Shown: positions 24,454 through 37,600 of the stretch, piece after piece
Layout: each line of letters begins with the position of its first letter
Numbering within the stretch: position 1 is the first letter of the stretch
Source of the DNA: Osmia lignaria lignaria
Taxonomy: Eukaryota > Arthropoda > Insecta > Hymenoptera > Megachilidae
Assembly: GCF_051020975.1 (NCBI RefSeq)
Contig: NC_135035.1
Coordinates: forward strand, 6,572,001 to 6,636,000
Direction of reading: 5' to 3'
Length of the DNA stretch: 64,000 nucleotides
The notes under the pieces: generated by a model
What the model saw: the letters and a program-made list of their open reading frames with translations, nothing else
What the model was told of the DNA's origin: nothing
Databases searched by the model: none
Translations under genes and position numbers: made by a program

Positions 24454-26592
24454 TCACATATCTTCCTCCATTAATTCACTGATTTCATCCATATTTAGAT
24501 CATCTATTCTTTTAGGTACCGCTTTAGTTATTCTTGTTGGTGTCCCACCCCCTCTTTCTACACTTTTAAATGGTGTCCCACCCCCTCTTTCTACACTTTT
24601 AAATGGTGTCCCACCCCTTCTATCTATGCTTCTAGTTGGTGTGCTAAATCTATCCGTGTTTCTCGATGACTGACTAGCACTCCATGAAGGTGTACCCATA
24701 GTTCTTTCCATTTTAGGGGTAGTACTTATTCCGCTTTGGGAAAATCTATCCTTAGTTTCCGGCTCTGTATAAAGAATGTAATAAAATAATTCATTATATT
24801 TTTTAACAGTCAAATATTACGTTACCTGTAGAATCATTCTTAGTCAATATAGCACGACTTTCAGCGAAATATGCATTTGGATGCATAATAGGTTTGTCTG
24901 GCAACTGGTTATGCATAATCTTAAAATAGGTCGCGCATGCGATATTGTAATGACCAACATTGGCTAACTCGACGATTTCAGCAACGTCTGAAATACAATA
25001 GTAATCCTCAATCTTTATATCTTAAAAATAAAGTTATATCCATACCTGCTACTGACATTCCATAACTCAACAGTTTGTTTTGCAATGATCCAGAGTCCAT
25101 GTGTCTATATGGACATCCATGGTATTCACCAGCACCCACTGTAGAACATATAATTTTTGGACACCCAAGTGGAGTGTAGTTTGTCTGTTTGCCTTCTTTG
25201 CCATATATATGCCTTAGTGCATAAGAATATTGTTTATCAAATTTGTCTGCATCTACTTTCATTGAAAACTCTTTCCTCCAAAATTGCAAAGAATCATCCA
25301 ATGTCACTCCAATACCTTTCAGAAATAAACCATATTGAATTCGTCCACTATTTTTGAGATGATGGTTAGCCTTGAGTGCTTCGTGTAATATTCTCATACA
25401 CAAAGGATATGATATTTTTGATAACTGAAAATTATTTAACAATGTACAAATGTTAAACTATATAGGGCACACTAGTTACCTCATCTAATTTGTCTATAGG
25501 TGTAGTGGCTGTGGACCAAACCACACGTGTCATACCAGAGAAACAACCAGGCAAAGATTTAAGGAAAGATATTAACCTTTCATCATCATACATATTTGAT
25601 ACACAAAATCTTGCTTGCTGTATAATATAAATATAGCCAAATGAATGAATATTTAAATATTTCTTTGTTAACTAGTGTAGTAGTAAATGAAAACTTACTT
25701 CCATACCCTCCAGTAAATTTTTTCTAAAATATGAAACAAACAGAGATATCAAATCTGATTGTGGGATAAATGCTGTCCCTTTAGCAATATAAATTTTACG
25801 TGATCTAACTAGATCAACAACTTTTTGGAAAGGCACTTTATAAAATTCTATTGTATCAATATTTGAATTCTTAAATGTAGATGAACGAAGTTCTTCCCGA
25901 ATTTCATCTTTTTCTTGTTGTGTAATCTTAACAAATCAAAAAATAAAAGAAAGAAAAATAAGTACAGATTCAATGAACACCTAACTTGTATTCTGCTTTA
26001 TTGATTTTATTTCTTACTTGTTCACAATCTATATTATGCATAGTAAGTAATTTTTCTACTCCTTCTTTATCTAATGAACTAAATCTCAACTTAAAAAAGT
26101 CAACTTCATGATTAATGAACCACATTTGACGATCTGAATCTTGGCAGTATGATAATCTCAATACAAAATGTGATATGTGATCCTTTTTCCTATACTGTAA
26201 ATCTGTTTCTTCAGATGATTTGCATCCCTTTGCATATAAAAGATGCGCAAAATACTTAAGTCCATCTTTGATTAAAGCTGCATTTAAATGTTGTTTACGT
26301 TCATCCAATGTTTTAAACTCCTGTTTTAAGGCAATGCTTTCAAGATGCTGTAAAACTATAAAATACTATTATAGCTTCAACAAATGGGAAAGCTATCCAT
26401 AACGCAACAATTCAATCATTATGTTCTAAACTACTTACGCTTTAATCTTTCCATACCCAATTGCTGAAACTCTATAAATGGGATTTCCCCTGATGGAGGG
26501 AAATTATACATTTGCAAATCATGTTGATAAACATCTTGTAAGTCCTTGATTTCAACATTAACTGTATAACGCCGTCTTTTAGTATATTCCAT
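24454..26592 (-). CDS. PRIM2: DNA primase large subunit
   Basis: Seven exons (26592-26439, 26355-25979, 25926-25699, 25617-25480, 25424-25046, 24987-24826, 24764-24454) encode about 582 residues. PRIM2 partners the catalytic PRIM1 in the polymerase alpha-primase complex and uses a C-terminal 4Fe-4S domain for RNA primer initiation. The four cluster cysteines are visible at about Cys308 (YPLCMRILHE), Cys387 (LGCPKII), Cys403 (HGCPYRH) and Cys443 (IACATYF). Spacings of 79, 16 and 40 match the human protein (80, 17, 40). HPNAYFAES follows as expected. The last exon adds a disordered Arg/Gly/Thr/Pro tail with a threefold 11-residue repeat. The junction between exons 2 and 3 is the weakest: the phase-compatible donor is a poor gttcat, and a shorter alternative joining is possible. 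Confidence 0.95.
24539..24637 (-). repeat. Three 33-bp tandem repeats coding the PRIM2 tail
   Basis: Three in-frame units (24539-24571, 24572-24604, 24605-24637) encode an 11-residue repeat resembling TPFKSVERGGG. The two lower-coordinate units are near-identical in DNA; the third is diverged. It lies just before the acidic C-terminus. Confidence 0.85.
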
Positions 26593-27058
26593 TGTCTAAA
26601 ATGAAACACAATTCCTCTTTTCTATATATTCCAAAATTTCACATTCATATGCAATACTTTTAAAGCAGTTTGTAGGAGAAGAATAAGAAAAACAATCATG
26701 GTTAATAAAACGAAATAAATAAATCATACTTACTTGATTAATTATGTTTAACTTGCTGTGTGTGTTCACTCTTAGTGCTTCTAAAAACTTAAAACATTTG
26801 CTAAGCAGCCATTACTTCATTACCGGTTTCCCGCGCTTTTATTCCCGCCCTTTTTTTAAAAACATCGTTCGATATATTACGAGAAATGCGATAGATGCTA
26901 CCACGCAAATACATTATAAATTATCGGAATTTCAAATGGTTGCAAATAAAAAAATACATTGTACATTTATTAAACATTAGTATACGTTGTTTCATTTACA
27001 CAGCAAAATTGCACAAGATTATGCATCAAAAAACATTGTATATTGCTACATAAATAGA
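26593..27058. other. Spacer between PRIM2 and the Nudix gene
   Basis: AT-rich, with no gene seen. It contains the PRIM2 promoter and the 3' UTR of the upstream Nudix gene, both on the minus strand. Confidence 0.45.
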
Positions 27059-28630
27059 TCATAGATTAGACTTTTTATTTAACGAAGTTATGTAGACATT
27101 TTTCACTTGTAAAGGAGCTAAATGACCATCTGTACTATCAAAATTTTGAACGAATAGTTCCTTTACTTGAAGATTAAAAAATTCCATCCTGTTTTTTGTT
27201 GGTGATATTTCTCTAAATTCACGAATAGTGATATCACTTCTATTAATAATTTGTTCGTCGATTAAACTAACATCCTTAGGGTACATCGAGTCTCCTGGTA
27301 AAACATGCACTTTTCCATCCTGCAGCTCCACCTTCACCTAACCACACGCACAATTTGTTTAAATTATTCAGAATTCAGACAAGTGTATAGTATTACATAC
27401 CGGCAAATTCAGAAGTACTCCCATTTTACTTCGATCGACAGCGAAATCTAACAAATTGTCTATACTTTCAAATTTCGCTATCCTTGCAATTTCATATTGT
27501 TGTGGAGGTGGCAACAAAATACCCGGAGAAAATAAAAAACTTCCTGGCACATCCCACTGAATTATACATAAAATATTAATGATATGCTCCAGTTTATTTT
27601 ATCGATCCGTTGATATAATAAAACTTTACTTTCGAATCCACCATTTCCGTCGCTTCAGGAACAGCGTTAGGCACGCTTGGTAAACAAGCTAAATAGAAAA
27701 CTGTGTCGTATCGTCTTCTAGTATAATAAGTTGGTGTTAACCAATTGCTCCATTCGTAAAGAGCCCATAAATCTGGATAGCAATGAAAGTTTTCGCATAA
27801 CGAGTAAAATGCTGTTGCATCGTTGTGCACCTTTGTTTGCCAATTGTCCAATTCATTCTCAGAAACTGTTAGTATGAAAAATGTGCACGTTTAATGATCT
27901 ATCAAATGTCCTTCGTTTCAGGAAGAATAAATGTACAAGAATTAATCAAATGATAACATTACTTTTAACGTGTTGTGCCCAATCAGGGTAAGCATTATCT
28001 TCTCTTGATTGCTTGCAGATTAATACGCCACATTCTTCGAAGGTTTCACGAATTGCAGTAATGCGCAATGAAATTTCTCTTGGCAATTCGTTTGGGCCTG
28101 ATTTAAAAATAGAAGGACGCATACTTGTGGTTGGTTTTAAAGACGTGAAACTATTAACATCGAAACCGAAGGCAGAGAAAAGATCGTGCCATTTCAAATC
28201 AGCGTCTGAGGGATGCACCACGCCACCAGGAAATACATAAGTATTTGGCATAAACTTGGAATTTTGATGACGTTTTAAACACAACAAATTGTAATTATAC
28301 TGAAACTGAATGTTATTTTGTAAGTTTCTCTTGAATATTTTATAAGAAGCTGAATGATTTTTCGTAGCAAATGAAATTTAAATTGTCGCGCGTTTTGTAG
28401 ATTGCGATCAATATTACGATATTCGTAATATCATTAGGATCAATTAAGTTTAGGTGTTTGATGATTATTTTTATTTGCTATAAACAGTAATAAATGTTTA
28501 TATGATTTTGGTATACATATGTTAAATAAAGGCATAAATTACTTACATTTGAGGGTAAGGAGGAATTAATGTATTTTTGTGTATGACGAGCTGCTAAGAT
28601 TAAACTAGCAGATTCTCTCCAAACTTTCAT
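27059..28630 (-). CDS. NUDT19: Nudix hydrolase, NUDT19-like (acyl-CoA diphosphatase)
   Basis: Five exons (28630-28547, 28299-27963, 27865-27630, 27556-27401, 27337-27059) encode 363 residues; human NUDT19 has 375. The family hydrolyses CoA and acyl-CoA esters to acyl-4'-phosphopantetheine and 3',5'-ADP, in peroxisomes in mammals. The N-terminus (MKVWRESASLILAARH) leads to a beta strand with LLCLKRHQNS and TYVFPGGVV. The catalytic Nudix half-motif RETFEECGVLI follows, after an insert relative to short Nudix enzymes. The first half of the Nudix box is not canonical: the Glu is one residue displaced in GPNELPREISLR, which is usual for this divergent subfamily. The protein ends in SNL, a possible non-canonical type-1 peroxisomal targeting signal. 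It could also be a NUDT7/8-related enzyme, but length and layout favour NUDT19. Confidence 0.88.
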
Positions 28631-29122
28631 ATTTATTATTAAGTAAACCTGTTTAATTTAAAATAATATTCACAAATTTATATATATTAGTTAAGGTTAT
28701 GGTCCCATAAATAGAACTGTTCCTAACCTAATTCAATTGTAACATTTGGTTTTTAACCTAACTAAATGTATAAACTATATACGTAATAGGAATTGAATGT
28801 TGACGTGACATCAAATAAACGAACGATTATCGATAGCATTCGACTTTTGATAAGTTGAAAATTACAAGAATTCAAAATTAATAATAAGTTTTTTAAAGTT
28901 ATGTCTTTGTGGTAGGTATTTAATAAGTTTTATTGAACTTAGACGACGTTTTCAATTCTGTACATAAATTTACATTGAAAGTAATAGTGCAATGTTTGTC
29001 TAAAAGTAAGATACTATAAATAGTTTATATACATAATTACAGTTATATTAATAAATTATGTGAGTGACACAATGTGAGAAGCTATGCCATGTAAAATATT
29101 TTAATTTATTGAAAAGTCTATG

Positions 29123-29620
29123 TTATGTTTCTTTTTTATTTTTATCCTCTTTACCAGTTGCTGCATTCATCAGTTCATATAACTGATACACTTGTTCATC
29201 TCTGAACTTATCAAGATCTTCTTGTTTTAAGTCTTGACCTAAAGGTTTAGCTGTATGTGGTCCTTTTATGCCAAGCTGTTTGGCAAGCATTACTGCATAA
29301 TCCTATAAGGAAATAATAAATACTAAAGTTTAGATGCAAAGAAGGTCATGACCTTGTTAGGATTAACATCATGCGGAAATTGAATGAAAGTTAACCTAAA
29401 CTTTCTAAAGAAAAGTTTCAATAAAATGACTAAAATTACTTACTGTCCACTCATTTAGAAATATTAATGCTGCAGCCTCGTCACAGTTTTTATGTCTTCT
29501 AAATTCATCACGAACATAACTATTTCCTAAAGGTTGAATTTCAACCGGTAAACCACGATGTAACCTCAAAATTGTTTTGTATAATATTCTAACCCGTTGT
29601 ATGTGAGAAAAAGTGGGCAT
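29123..29620 (-). CDS. SDHAF3: Succinate dehydrogenase assembly factor 3 (ACN9 family)
   Basis: Two exons (29620-29444 and 29302-29123) join in phase 0 to encode 118 residues. SDHAF3 is a small mitochondrial-matrix LYR-family factor that helps mature the iron-sulfur subunit of Complex II. The LYR-type motif is in VRILYKTILRLHRGLP near the N-terminus. YVRDEFRRHK and the NEWT/DYAVMLAKQLG junction are typical of the family. The C-terminal tail is acidic and lysine-rich. A minus-strand AATAAA lies about 15-20 bp past the stop. The second exon is too short to stand out alone; it was assigned by the gtaagt donor, the ttatag acceptor and homology. Confidence 0.93.
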
Positions 29621-30541
29621 AATTTATTAATTGGAACTATGTACGCATATCAAAAAATTATTTGTATTTAATATTTTTTACTACAATTTATTTTCAAGTT
29701 CAATACGATACATTTGGATTCAGTAGTATCAGTACCAATTTTTGAGTACACCCTCGAGCAAGTTCGCAGACCCTCTAGTGGAAATGTTGGTCTAAGCCAG
29801 TGGAGGAGAAGGTGTCCCCTCCATTGAGTATGATACATATATGGTATGATACTTTGAGCCAGCAGGCATTATGCCTAATTCACAGAAGACACTTTTGTAT
29901 TCGGGAAAGAACAAAATTTTCTCAAATAGGGAGAAAACAGAAGGGTAAAAGGGAACCAATGTTCCCAGAATACGCCATCCTCGCGGATGACAAGAGGCGC
30001 GAAATGCACCCTTAAACACTCCAATTTGAGGGAACTTATTAAGATGTAAGATATACGGAGAAAACCTCTCGCGAGAAAAAGGGGTACGTAAACGTACCTC
30101 GCCTGCACTTACAGGGAAACCATTAGATAGATAGATAAACAATAAGTCGCTAAAACAAGTCGGTTCGTTAATTAACTAGTAACATGAATAATGAGTTCGA
30201 TTCGATAGTCGGTTGTCAAATCGGATTAGATCGGATCGGATAAAGTACCTGTATACTACATAAGCTACCTGCCTATCTATTGCTATATTTAAAACCATTC
30301 TTTTCAATATTAGCAAAATAAATGAAAAGAATGTTTCAATTTAAAAAGCGATTTCGCTATCAAAGTAATTAGTTCGAACAAAGATATTCATGATTATTAC
30401 TTTGACTTTGAATTTTGCTCATCGTGAAATACCTTCTTGTACATATAAAAAAGAAAAAATTACAACCAGCCCCCGTGTCGTTTCGGACTACTCGTCCTAC
30501 GACGTGATGGGGACCGGAGGAACTATAAAGCATGCGACTCA
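29621..30541. other. Region upstream of SDHAF3 and 3' flank of the orphan exon
   Basis: No domain-bearing ORF. It contains a perfect palindromic ggtacgtaaacgtacc at about 30083-30098 and a short gatagataga run. The 3' UTR of the orphan exon is expected here. Confidence 0.4.
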
Positions 30542-30649
30542 CTAATCGTTGACTTGCACCACTGCGCTCGCAATGTCCTTCAGTGATTCATAGTTGAGAT
30601 CAGTAGCTCGTCTCAGAAATGGTATCCTCCTGTTGGTCAAAGCATCCTT
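30542..30649 (-). CDS. Unidentified 3'-terminal coding exon
   Basis: The minus strand has a strong acceptor (cttttgtttcag) followed by 35 sense codons and TAG, open in phase 0 only. The peptide begins KDALTNRRIPFLRRATD and ends SLKDIASAVVQVND. Balanced codon use and a sharp acceptor in an otherwise non-coding, AT-rich stretch make a real last exon likely. I do not recognise the protein. No upstream partner exon was found between here and Vkr, so the rest of the gene may lie beyond a long intron, possibly enclosing Vkr or upstream of this window. Confidence 0.5.
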   Translation of the reverse strand, partial: KDALTNRRIPFLRRATDLNYESLKDIASAVVQVND

Positions 30650-30759
30650 CTGAAACAAAAGAAAATCACGATTCTTGTACGTGTTCAAATTAATTCATAT
30701 AAATATGCAATAAACAAATATTTATAACTCTGCAAATTTAAAAATTCGCATGAAAAACA

Positions 30760-31050
30760 ATACAATAACCACGCCATAAAACACAGTAATACATTTGTAA
30801 AAGTATGGCAAAACATTTAGGGAACCTTATCAAATATTTGTAAAAGCACAGCAAGACACATAAGGAACTATTTCATTAAGTACACTAATAAGTCCGTATA
30901 AACATGCCAAAACACACGGGGAATCATACCATAAAACACCATAAAGCACATGCGTATACATTCTAAAACACATGGGGACCACACCATAAAACCCACTAAT
31001 AAATGCATATAAATATTCCAAAATGCACGGAAAACACCATAGGCACACAC
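30760..31050. repeat. Diverged tandem repeat, period roughly 60 bp
   Basis: Recurring blocks such as aaaacacatggggaccacaccataaaac, with variants ending in aataaatgcatataaa or the like, occur four to five times with substantial divergence. The minus-strand ORFs across it (Cys/Trp/Phe-rich) are translations of the repeat and are not called as genes. Confidence 0.6.
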
Positions 31051-31239
31051 AGTAACAATATGGTAACACATCCGTACCCCTCGGCGGTTGTTATAAGACT
31101 GATTTGATTTGATCTTGGTCTATGTCTAGGACGAACAGTTTACAACGGTGCCCGATGAACCGTGACGTTCTGCTTCACCGCCTTCACGGTAGGATACCTC
31201 GACTCTAAGTTGATAATTATTTTATTAAAATTTATTTAT

Positions 31240-31650
31240 AAAATTTATGAACTAAATTATTGTTATATCTATTAATATTTATTATTTTTTTACATTTTCG
31301 CATGGATATACTGCAAAATTTTTTAATATTACTGTTATTAAAATTTATTTTACTACAATTTTTACTTTTGTAATAATTTATTGTTTAAACTATTATTATA
31401 TCTATTGAAATTTATTACTTTTTCAGATTTGCGTTTAAATATATTGCAATATTCCTAAAAATTATTATTATTAAACACTGTTTCACTACAATTTTTAATT
31501 TCATACTAATTTATTATTTAAACTATTGCTGTATCTATTGAAATTTATTATTTTTATACATTTTCGCACGGATATATTGCAATTTTTTTTATTTAAATTA
31601 TTATTATTGAAATGTATATATTTATATTGAAATTTATCATTTTCATATTT
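31240..31650. repeat. AT-rich tandem repeat, period about 132 bp
   Basis: Three copies of a unit containing ctattattatatctattgaa and gcacggatatattgcaa-like segments (about 31257, 31391 and 31523). Confidence 0.65.
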
Positions 31651-31659
31651 CTTTTAAAA

Positions 31660-34637
31660 TTATTATAAAGGGGGTAGGAATACGTTAAAAAATCGTTTTT
31701 TTATATAATTTAATTTGTGAAAGCATAATAAATATGTTATCAATCGATAACTATATCTGTACAAGAACAATAGACGCGTAACATTTCATACATTTTATCA
31801 TCTGCAACGAATATAAAACTACAACTGTACAATTTATGAATAAATAACATCGCGATAGATTTTATTACAGTGAAATTTAATGTAAAGCTATTTAGGAAGG
31901 ATTGTACTGTCCCGTACACGTTATCGTGTACGATTATTTCATTTTCATTTTCTACAGAAAATGTAGAAGAAAAGCCTTGTTACATCTTCGGAAACAGATG
32001 TTTGCTTGATTAGTCTAATTATACCCGGCATAAAAAAAAAAAGGAAAATAGAAGAAGAAATTTACCACTAAGTACTACGATAAGCGTGTCGTTGATCGAC
32101 GCGATGTAATATGAATTATGATCGAGTGCTTTTTTTCTAAATCGCTTCGAAGGTATAAAAAAAAATGGACGTACGATTGAAGGTATTTCATGGTTTTGTG
32201 AATTCGAAGCAATTACGAACTGGAATTAACGTGAGAATTTTAAAATACTTTCTGTCGGTTAATCGTTCCCCTCAGTCATCTTATGTGATTATAGCAGCAA
32301 TGGGCAACGTTGCCCTCAAGGGATAATGATGGATAGTCAATTCCTCAACTTCTCAATTTGGTGTTTCTTAATTTTCAAATCTCCAAATTACCAAATAACC
32401 CATGAGCTTCTCAGTGAGCACTTTATCTGCCCATCACTGATTCATAATTGTTAACTAGACAACGATGATAGTTTAACGCTTACAGAGGGCACAGAGTGTC
32501 TGAATTTTAATTGGTCAAACACTAGGAACATATTCTTTGGATAAATAAAAAAAGAAAACAAAAAGAAAAAAAAAATGCTTTACTAGAAAAATCATATAAA
32601 GTATGAAAACGTCCTTAGAATAATGAGCAACGAAAGTGGTCAAAGTCTCGACATCCATAATAAATACGAAAATAAATAAATCGTCTTGTTAATAAACTAA
32701 TTATAATGGAACGAAAGAATATCGTTTTCTTGACCATTGGCATTAAAATTCAGGCAACCTGTAGTTACACAGGTACAAATTCGTGTGACCAATAGATTTA
32801 CAAATTTTCAACAATATTTAAACATCACAAATTTTCACGAAATTTTTCCATTATAATCACATCTATTCATCACTGTGTTTATATCTAATTTCTAATGATT
32901 ATCATTGAATATCTTTTTCTATCACTTTCTAATTAAAATTATAAATATTTCGTATCAAGCAACTTCGACGTGACTAGGATTTTTTTCAAAATTATTCGAA
33001 TTTTGGAATTCTAGAACGGTCAAATCTTAAAATCTTCGATTGATGAGGGTTCCAGTCCGTTTCTTTTTGGAAGGGGGGCCAAGCTCATCCTGCGCCCTAC
33101 CTAGCCACGCCGATATCAAACAACGAGAATAGAATATATTTTGATAAATTTTATACAAACATCAACATATATAATCGTGTTTTAAAAGTAGATTGGCCAC
33201 TCTGACATGTACCCCATTAATAACATACATATATATCTAAGAAATCTTTAGTAGTTTATACAAAGACGTAGAATGTTATTGCACCTAAAGAAATAGACTA
33301 ATCATCCTTCTCATCACGAGCCACGTTTTTAACTATAAATAAAAATAAATTGCTTTCAGTACGAAGCTCGCGACAAGAGAATATTCTGATACGTTAATTG
33401 TATTTTACAAAAAGTAGTCTCGATCAGAGTTTCTCTGGTTAAATTAATAAATAATCGCTAGGTGTGATCTTGTATATAATATAGTAACCGTTTTGTTGCA
33501 TTTCATTAGGATTCTAGCGAGGATCTAGCAACTGGATTTCCAGCTTTCTTCTTCTTCTTCTTCTACTTCTTCTTCTTCTTCTTCTTCTAAATTGCTAAGT
33601 AATAGGTATATTGCGTAAAAGGCGGGTCAAAAAATATATTATATCGTGTATACATATATACTTGGAACTGGAAGGGCGACTAGTCGGACCCTTTATCTTC
33701 ATTAACTATGTTCCCGGCGATTTTGAAACGTGTTTGAATAAAATATATACGTCTCTATACAAATGTCATGGTTACGTGAACATTGGTGCTCCGTGTAAAA
33801 ATATTGCTCTTGTTTTTATTCTTTTGATTCGTCTGAAAATGCGCGAACTTATTCTCGGTACGATTGCCTGGAAAGTCTTCTGATTTAATTATTTTCATTA
33901 TCTTCAAACAGTCACCGATCTTTTCGTGGACTGCAATACTTTTATAAATGACTGTACGTGAACAGAAAAAATGCTACTTGTGAAATTTTGCGCGGAAACG
34001 AAGTTTCTCAGTCGTAATTGAAGCAGCCTTTCTTTTATTTCTCTTTGTCGCAACCTCGATGGAAATTTCTACATTAAATAAGAAAATACTTTATTCATTA
34101 TTCTTTATCGATTGAAATTATCTCAAATTCTTCATAATTATGAAAAAAAAATATATTTCTTCTCTGTTGAAATTTTTCCAGAGATTTCCATCGTAGTCGC
34201 ATCGATAACTTAATTCTTCTATATATAATATATGCGTGTATGTATCAGTCTCAAAAGTGGATTGAGCGAAAATCTACGGAATCAGTTCATCTCCATACTC
34301 GCACCGGTATATTTTCGCTTATTGCAACTGATATCGTATCGTGTTCATCACTGGTACCTATGATTTGTCTGTAGCTTCGTTTAATCGTCAACTTAATCGG
34401 CAGGATTTTAATCTTCACGTGAACAAAAGGTTTAACGACGCCTGAAGTTCCTCTCGAGGAATCGGGATATACCAGAATCGTACTTGGAATCATGTTATCC
34501 TCTGATCAATCATGGCTGATCGATTAAACGCTCGACTTTCTGTACGACCATTTCGCATATTTTCCAAATATGCCCTCGGCGCGCCTGTAGAAGTGCACCA
34601 TTGATTTCTGTCGCGAAATCATTAGCCGTTGGCGCTG
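31660..34637. other. Intergenic region and 3' UTR downstream of Vkr
   Basis: AT-rich, no supported gene. Minus-strand AATAAA-type signals (TTTATT on the plus strand) at about 34088 and 34034 could end the Vkr transcript. A plus-strand 90-codon ORF at 33611-33883 has no recognisable domain. Confidence 0.4.
33547..33588. repeat. (TTC)n microsatellite
   Basis: About 14 trinucleotide units with one interruption (cta). Confidence 0.9.
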
Positions 34638-37600
34638 TCAAAGTATCGAGACATCCTCCGAATGCCTCTGTTGCGGCAGCATGGCGTTCCTCTCTTCCAT
34701 TTGAATATTTCCAGGATCTTTACGTCCTTTTCCAGGATAATCGAAGCTAGCTGATACATCAGGACGAATGTTCACGTATCTGTGCGCCTGTTCTTCGTTC
34801 TTCTGCAAATTTTGCAGGACTATTCCCGATGACGAATTATCCGAATTCATCAATAAAGGTTTCGTACTGTCCAGATCGGAGGTCGCGTCACCTAATAGCG
34901 AGTCTTGGTTCTGTTTATCGTCCAGGCAGTTTATGTCGAGCAGAGGAGGATTCGGCATCTCCGAAGGACTGGATGTCGACGTGGAGGATCGAGTAGTCTG
35001 AGCATTAGGTGGCCAGGATAGAGAGAATTTCCGGAAGTTCTCTGTTAATTGCATATCGAGCTGTCCGGTGTGCTCCATCTGCACGCTGGCCAAAGGAACG
35101 TCTAAACACGGGGATATTATTCGGGGATTCGTGGCTAGGAAGTCGACGATCTCGGGGGCGGTTGGCCTCTTCGTATGGTCCACCCTCCAGCAAGAATATA
35201 TCATATTTTCTCTGTAACATGTAACTTTTCTATTATTATTTTGAAAATTTAGTATAAGATTTATCAGTTAGTTATAGTGCAAATCAAGCCTACAGTTGGC
35301 ACTTCACTCCTTTAGGAACAGCCAGCGAGTTTCCATTCTTCACATGAGTAAGCACCTCGTTGTTGCTCATCCCCTGGAATGGGAAACTGCCGAAAGTGAT
35401 AATCTCATAAAGTAGAACACCATAGGACCAGACATCCGAGGCTGGAGTGAAGATTCCTAGACCTAGAGATTCTGGTGCCATCCATCTCACTGGCAGCATA
35501 CCTGGAATAACATTATAAATTATATATAGTGTGATCCGTTTACTATAATTGCGAAAACCATACAATTTATAATTTCATACCTTTTCTATTAAATTTGTAA
35601 TAATCGTTTTCGTACATCGGCCTGGTCATACCGAAGTCACCGAGCTTCACCACACGTTGAGCATTCACCAAACAGTTTCTAGAGGCAACGTCTCTGAAAA
35701 ATGAAAAAGAAAAGATCGGTTAATAATATTAGAATCATTGAAATCATGAACGAGGAAGTTATTGATTTGGGCACCTTATTATAAGAAACATATTAAATCG
35801 ATAGAAAGTATACAACACAAGTTCCTGCGTTATGCACCCTATCGTATGGGTTGTCCTATGTCTATAATTTGTCATAATTACCGAAACTGAATTTAATGAC
35901 ATTAGTCATTAGTAATCATATCATTGACTACTGCGAATTAGTTTCTCTAATTAATCTTCATGTGCCTTTCAGAAGTCTCAGACACCACACTCTTTTTTCG
36001 GTCGACACTCACCGCACTCTGTCTTAAACAAGCCGTCGATTTTTTTGGCAACACCTTGTATAATTTCAGAAAATCCGTTACTAATGTCCTGAATCGTTAA
36101 TCACTAATGTATATCAAATGATATGATATTCCTTTGTAATAAAATAAAAAATATTGTTCAACTTACCTATGGACATACTTCATTTGAGCCAGATAACTGA
36201 GCGCCCTGGCCACGTCCAACGCCATAGCGGTCAATTTTTTATTCGAAATTTCGTCCGAATCTTCGTAACTATGATTATTAACAAGATGCCTTCGAGCGAG
36301 AAGATACGTCTTCAGGTCACCATACAGCATAAATTCCATGACGGTTAACACAGGTTCGCCCTTGATGCACACCCCCAACAATTTAATGATGTTCTTATGC
36401 TCGAATCTCTTCATTACTTCAACTTCGCTAAGGAAATCTAATTTATCGTCGGTGGAGCTTCCAACTTTCAGTGTTTTCACGGCTACAGCGAGCCACCCTT
36501 TTTCAGCGAAGTACGCCTCACCACCGTAGACGGTACCGAATGCACCCTCCCCTAATTTTCGATTAATCACTACACTCTTTCGGGGTATTTCCCACTTGTC
36601 CAAATCAGAAGTGTCAGCGTGTGCGAAATCCAAGCCCAATGATTTGATGTACTTCTCGTGAAGACGCACTTTCTGTTCGTATCTGAACAAAATAAATTTA
36701 AAACATATTGAAATCGAATATAAAATCAAAGGATGGGTATACAATCATTGCGAGTTATACTCACTTTCTTTTAATGATGAAGAATCCAATGATCAAAATA
36801 ACGCCGAGTAAACCGAAGCCGAGGAAATTAACTATAACAAAAGCGACTTCACAGGATACGTTCAAGAAATCAGCGAATCCGGCTATCACGCATCGTTGGG
36901 GTGGTTCTAAACCATCGTCGGGCATTGTCTTCGACAGCCACACGAAGGCGGACACGTTCAAGTCCAATCTACCACCGACCACTTCGTGTTTCGTTTCTGA
37001 TACATTTGGGTAGAAATTACCGACCAGTCGGGTTTCGTTGTTGACGAATTGGACAATATTGATCACCGAGTATCTTGAAGGACCACCGAAGAATTTGATC
37101 CTCCCTGACACCTGAAACAAGTGTTTTATTTTCCTGTGTACGATAATAGATATCCTGTGATTTTCGATTTATTGATCATCACAGTAGAAGTAGTAATGAA
37201 TAGTCAGACACAGATATTGTGTCTAATATTATGTTGGATAGACTTTAATAAAGATGGGCGATATTTGGATAGATCAATTTAATAAACAAAGATGTTAGGA
37301 TAGGTTTTAATGAAGCTGAGGACAAATTTAATTAACAAAGATGCTGTTTGGAACAAATTTTAATAAAAATTGGTGATGTTAGAGCAGTTTCTTCTTAAAA
37401 TAAATAAGGATAAAATAAAAATTAATTAAGGAATTATGTAATGTGGATAGATTTTAATAAACGTAGGTAATATAATTCAATGAAAAAAGGCTAAATTTAA
37501 AATAATTTTAATAAATGAAGATGTTGTTAGGATAGGGTTTAATGAAGGTAGGTATCATTAGGGTTAATTCTGATAAGGAAGGCTCAGACACAGGATGATA

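Noticed and set aside
30830..31071. Cys/Trp-rich ORFs that resemble small membrane or venom-like peptides
   Set aside because: They are translations of a diverged tandem repeat, with the same words recurring every 60 or so bases.
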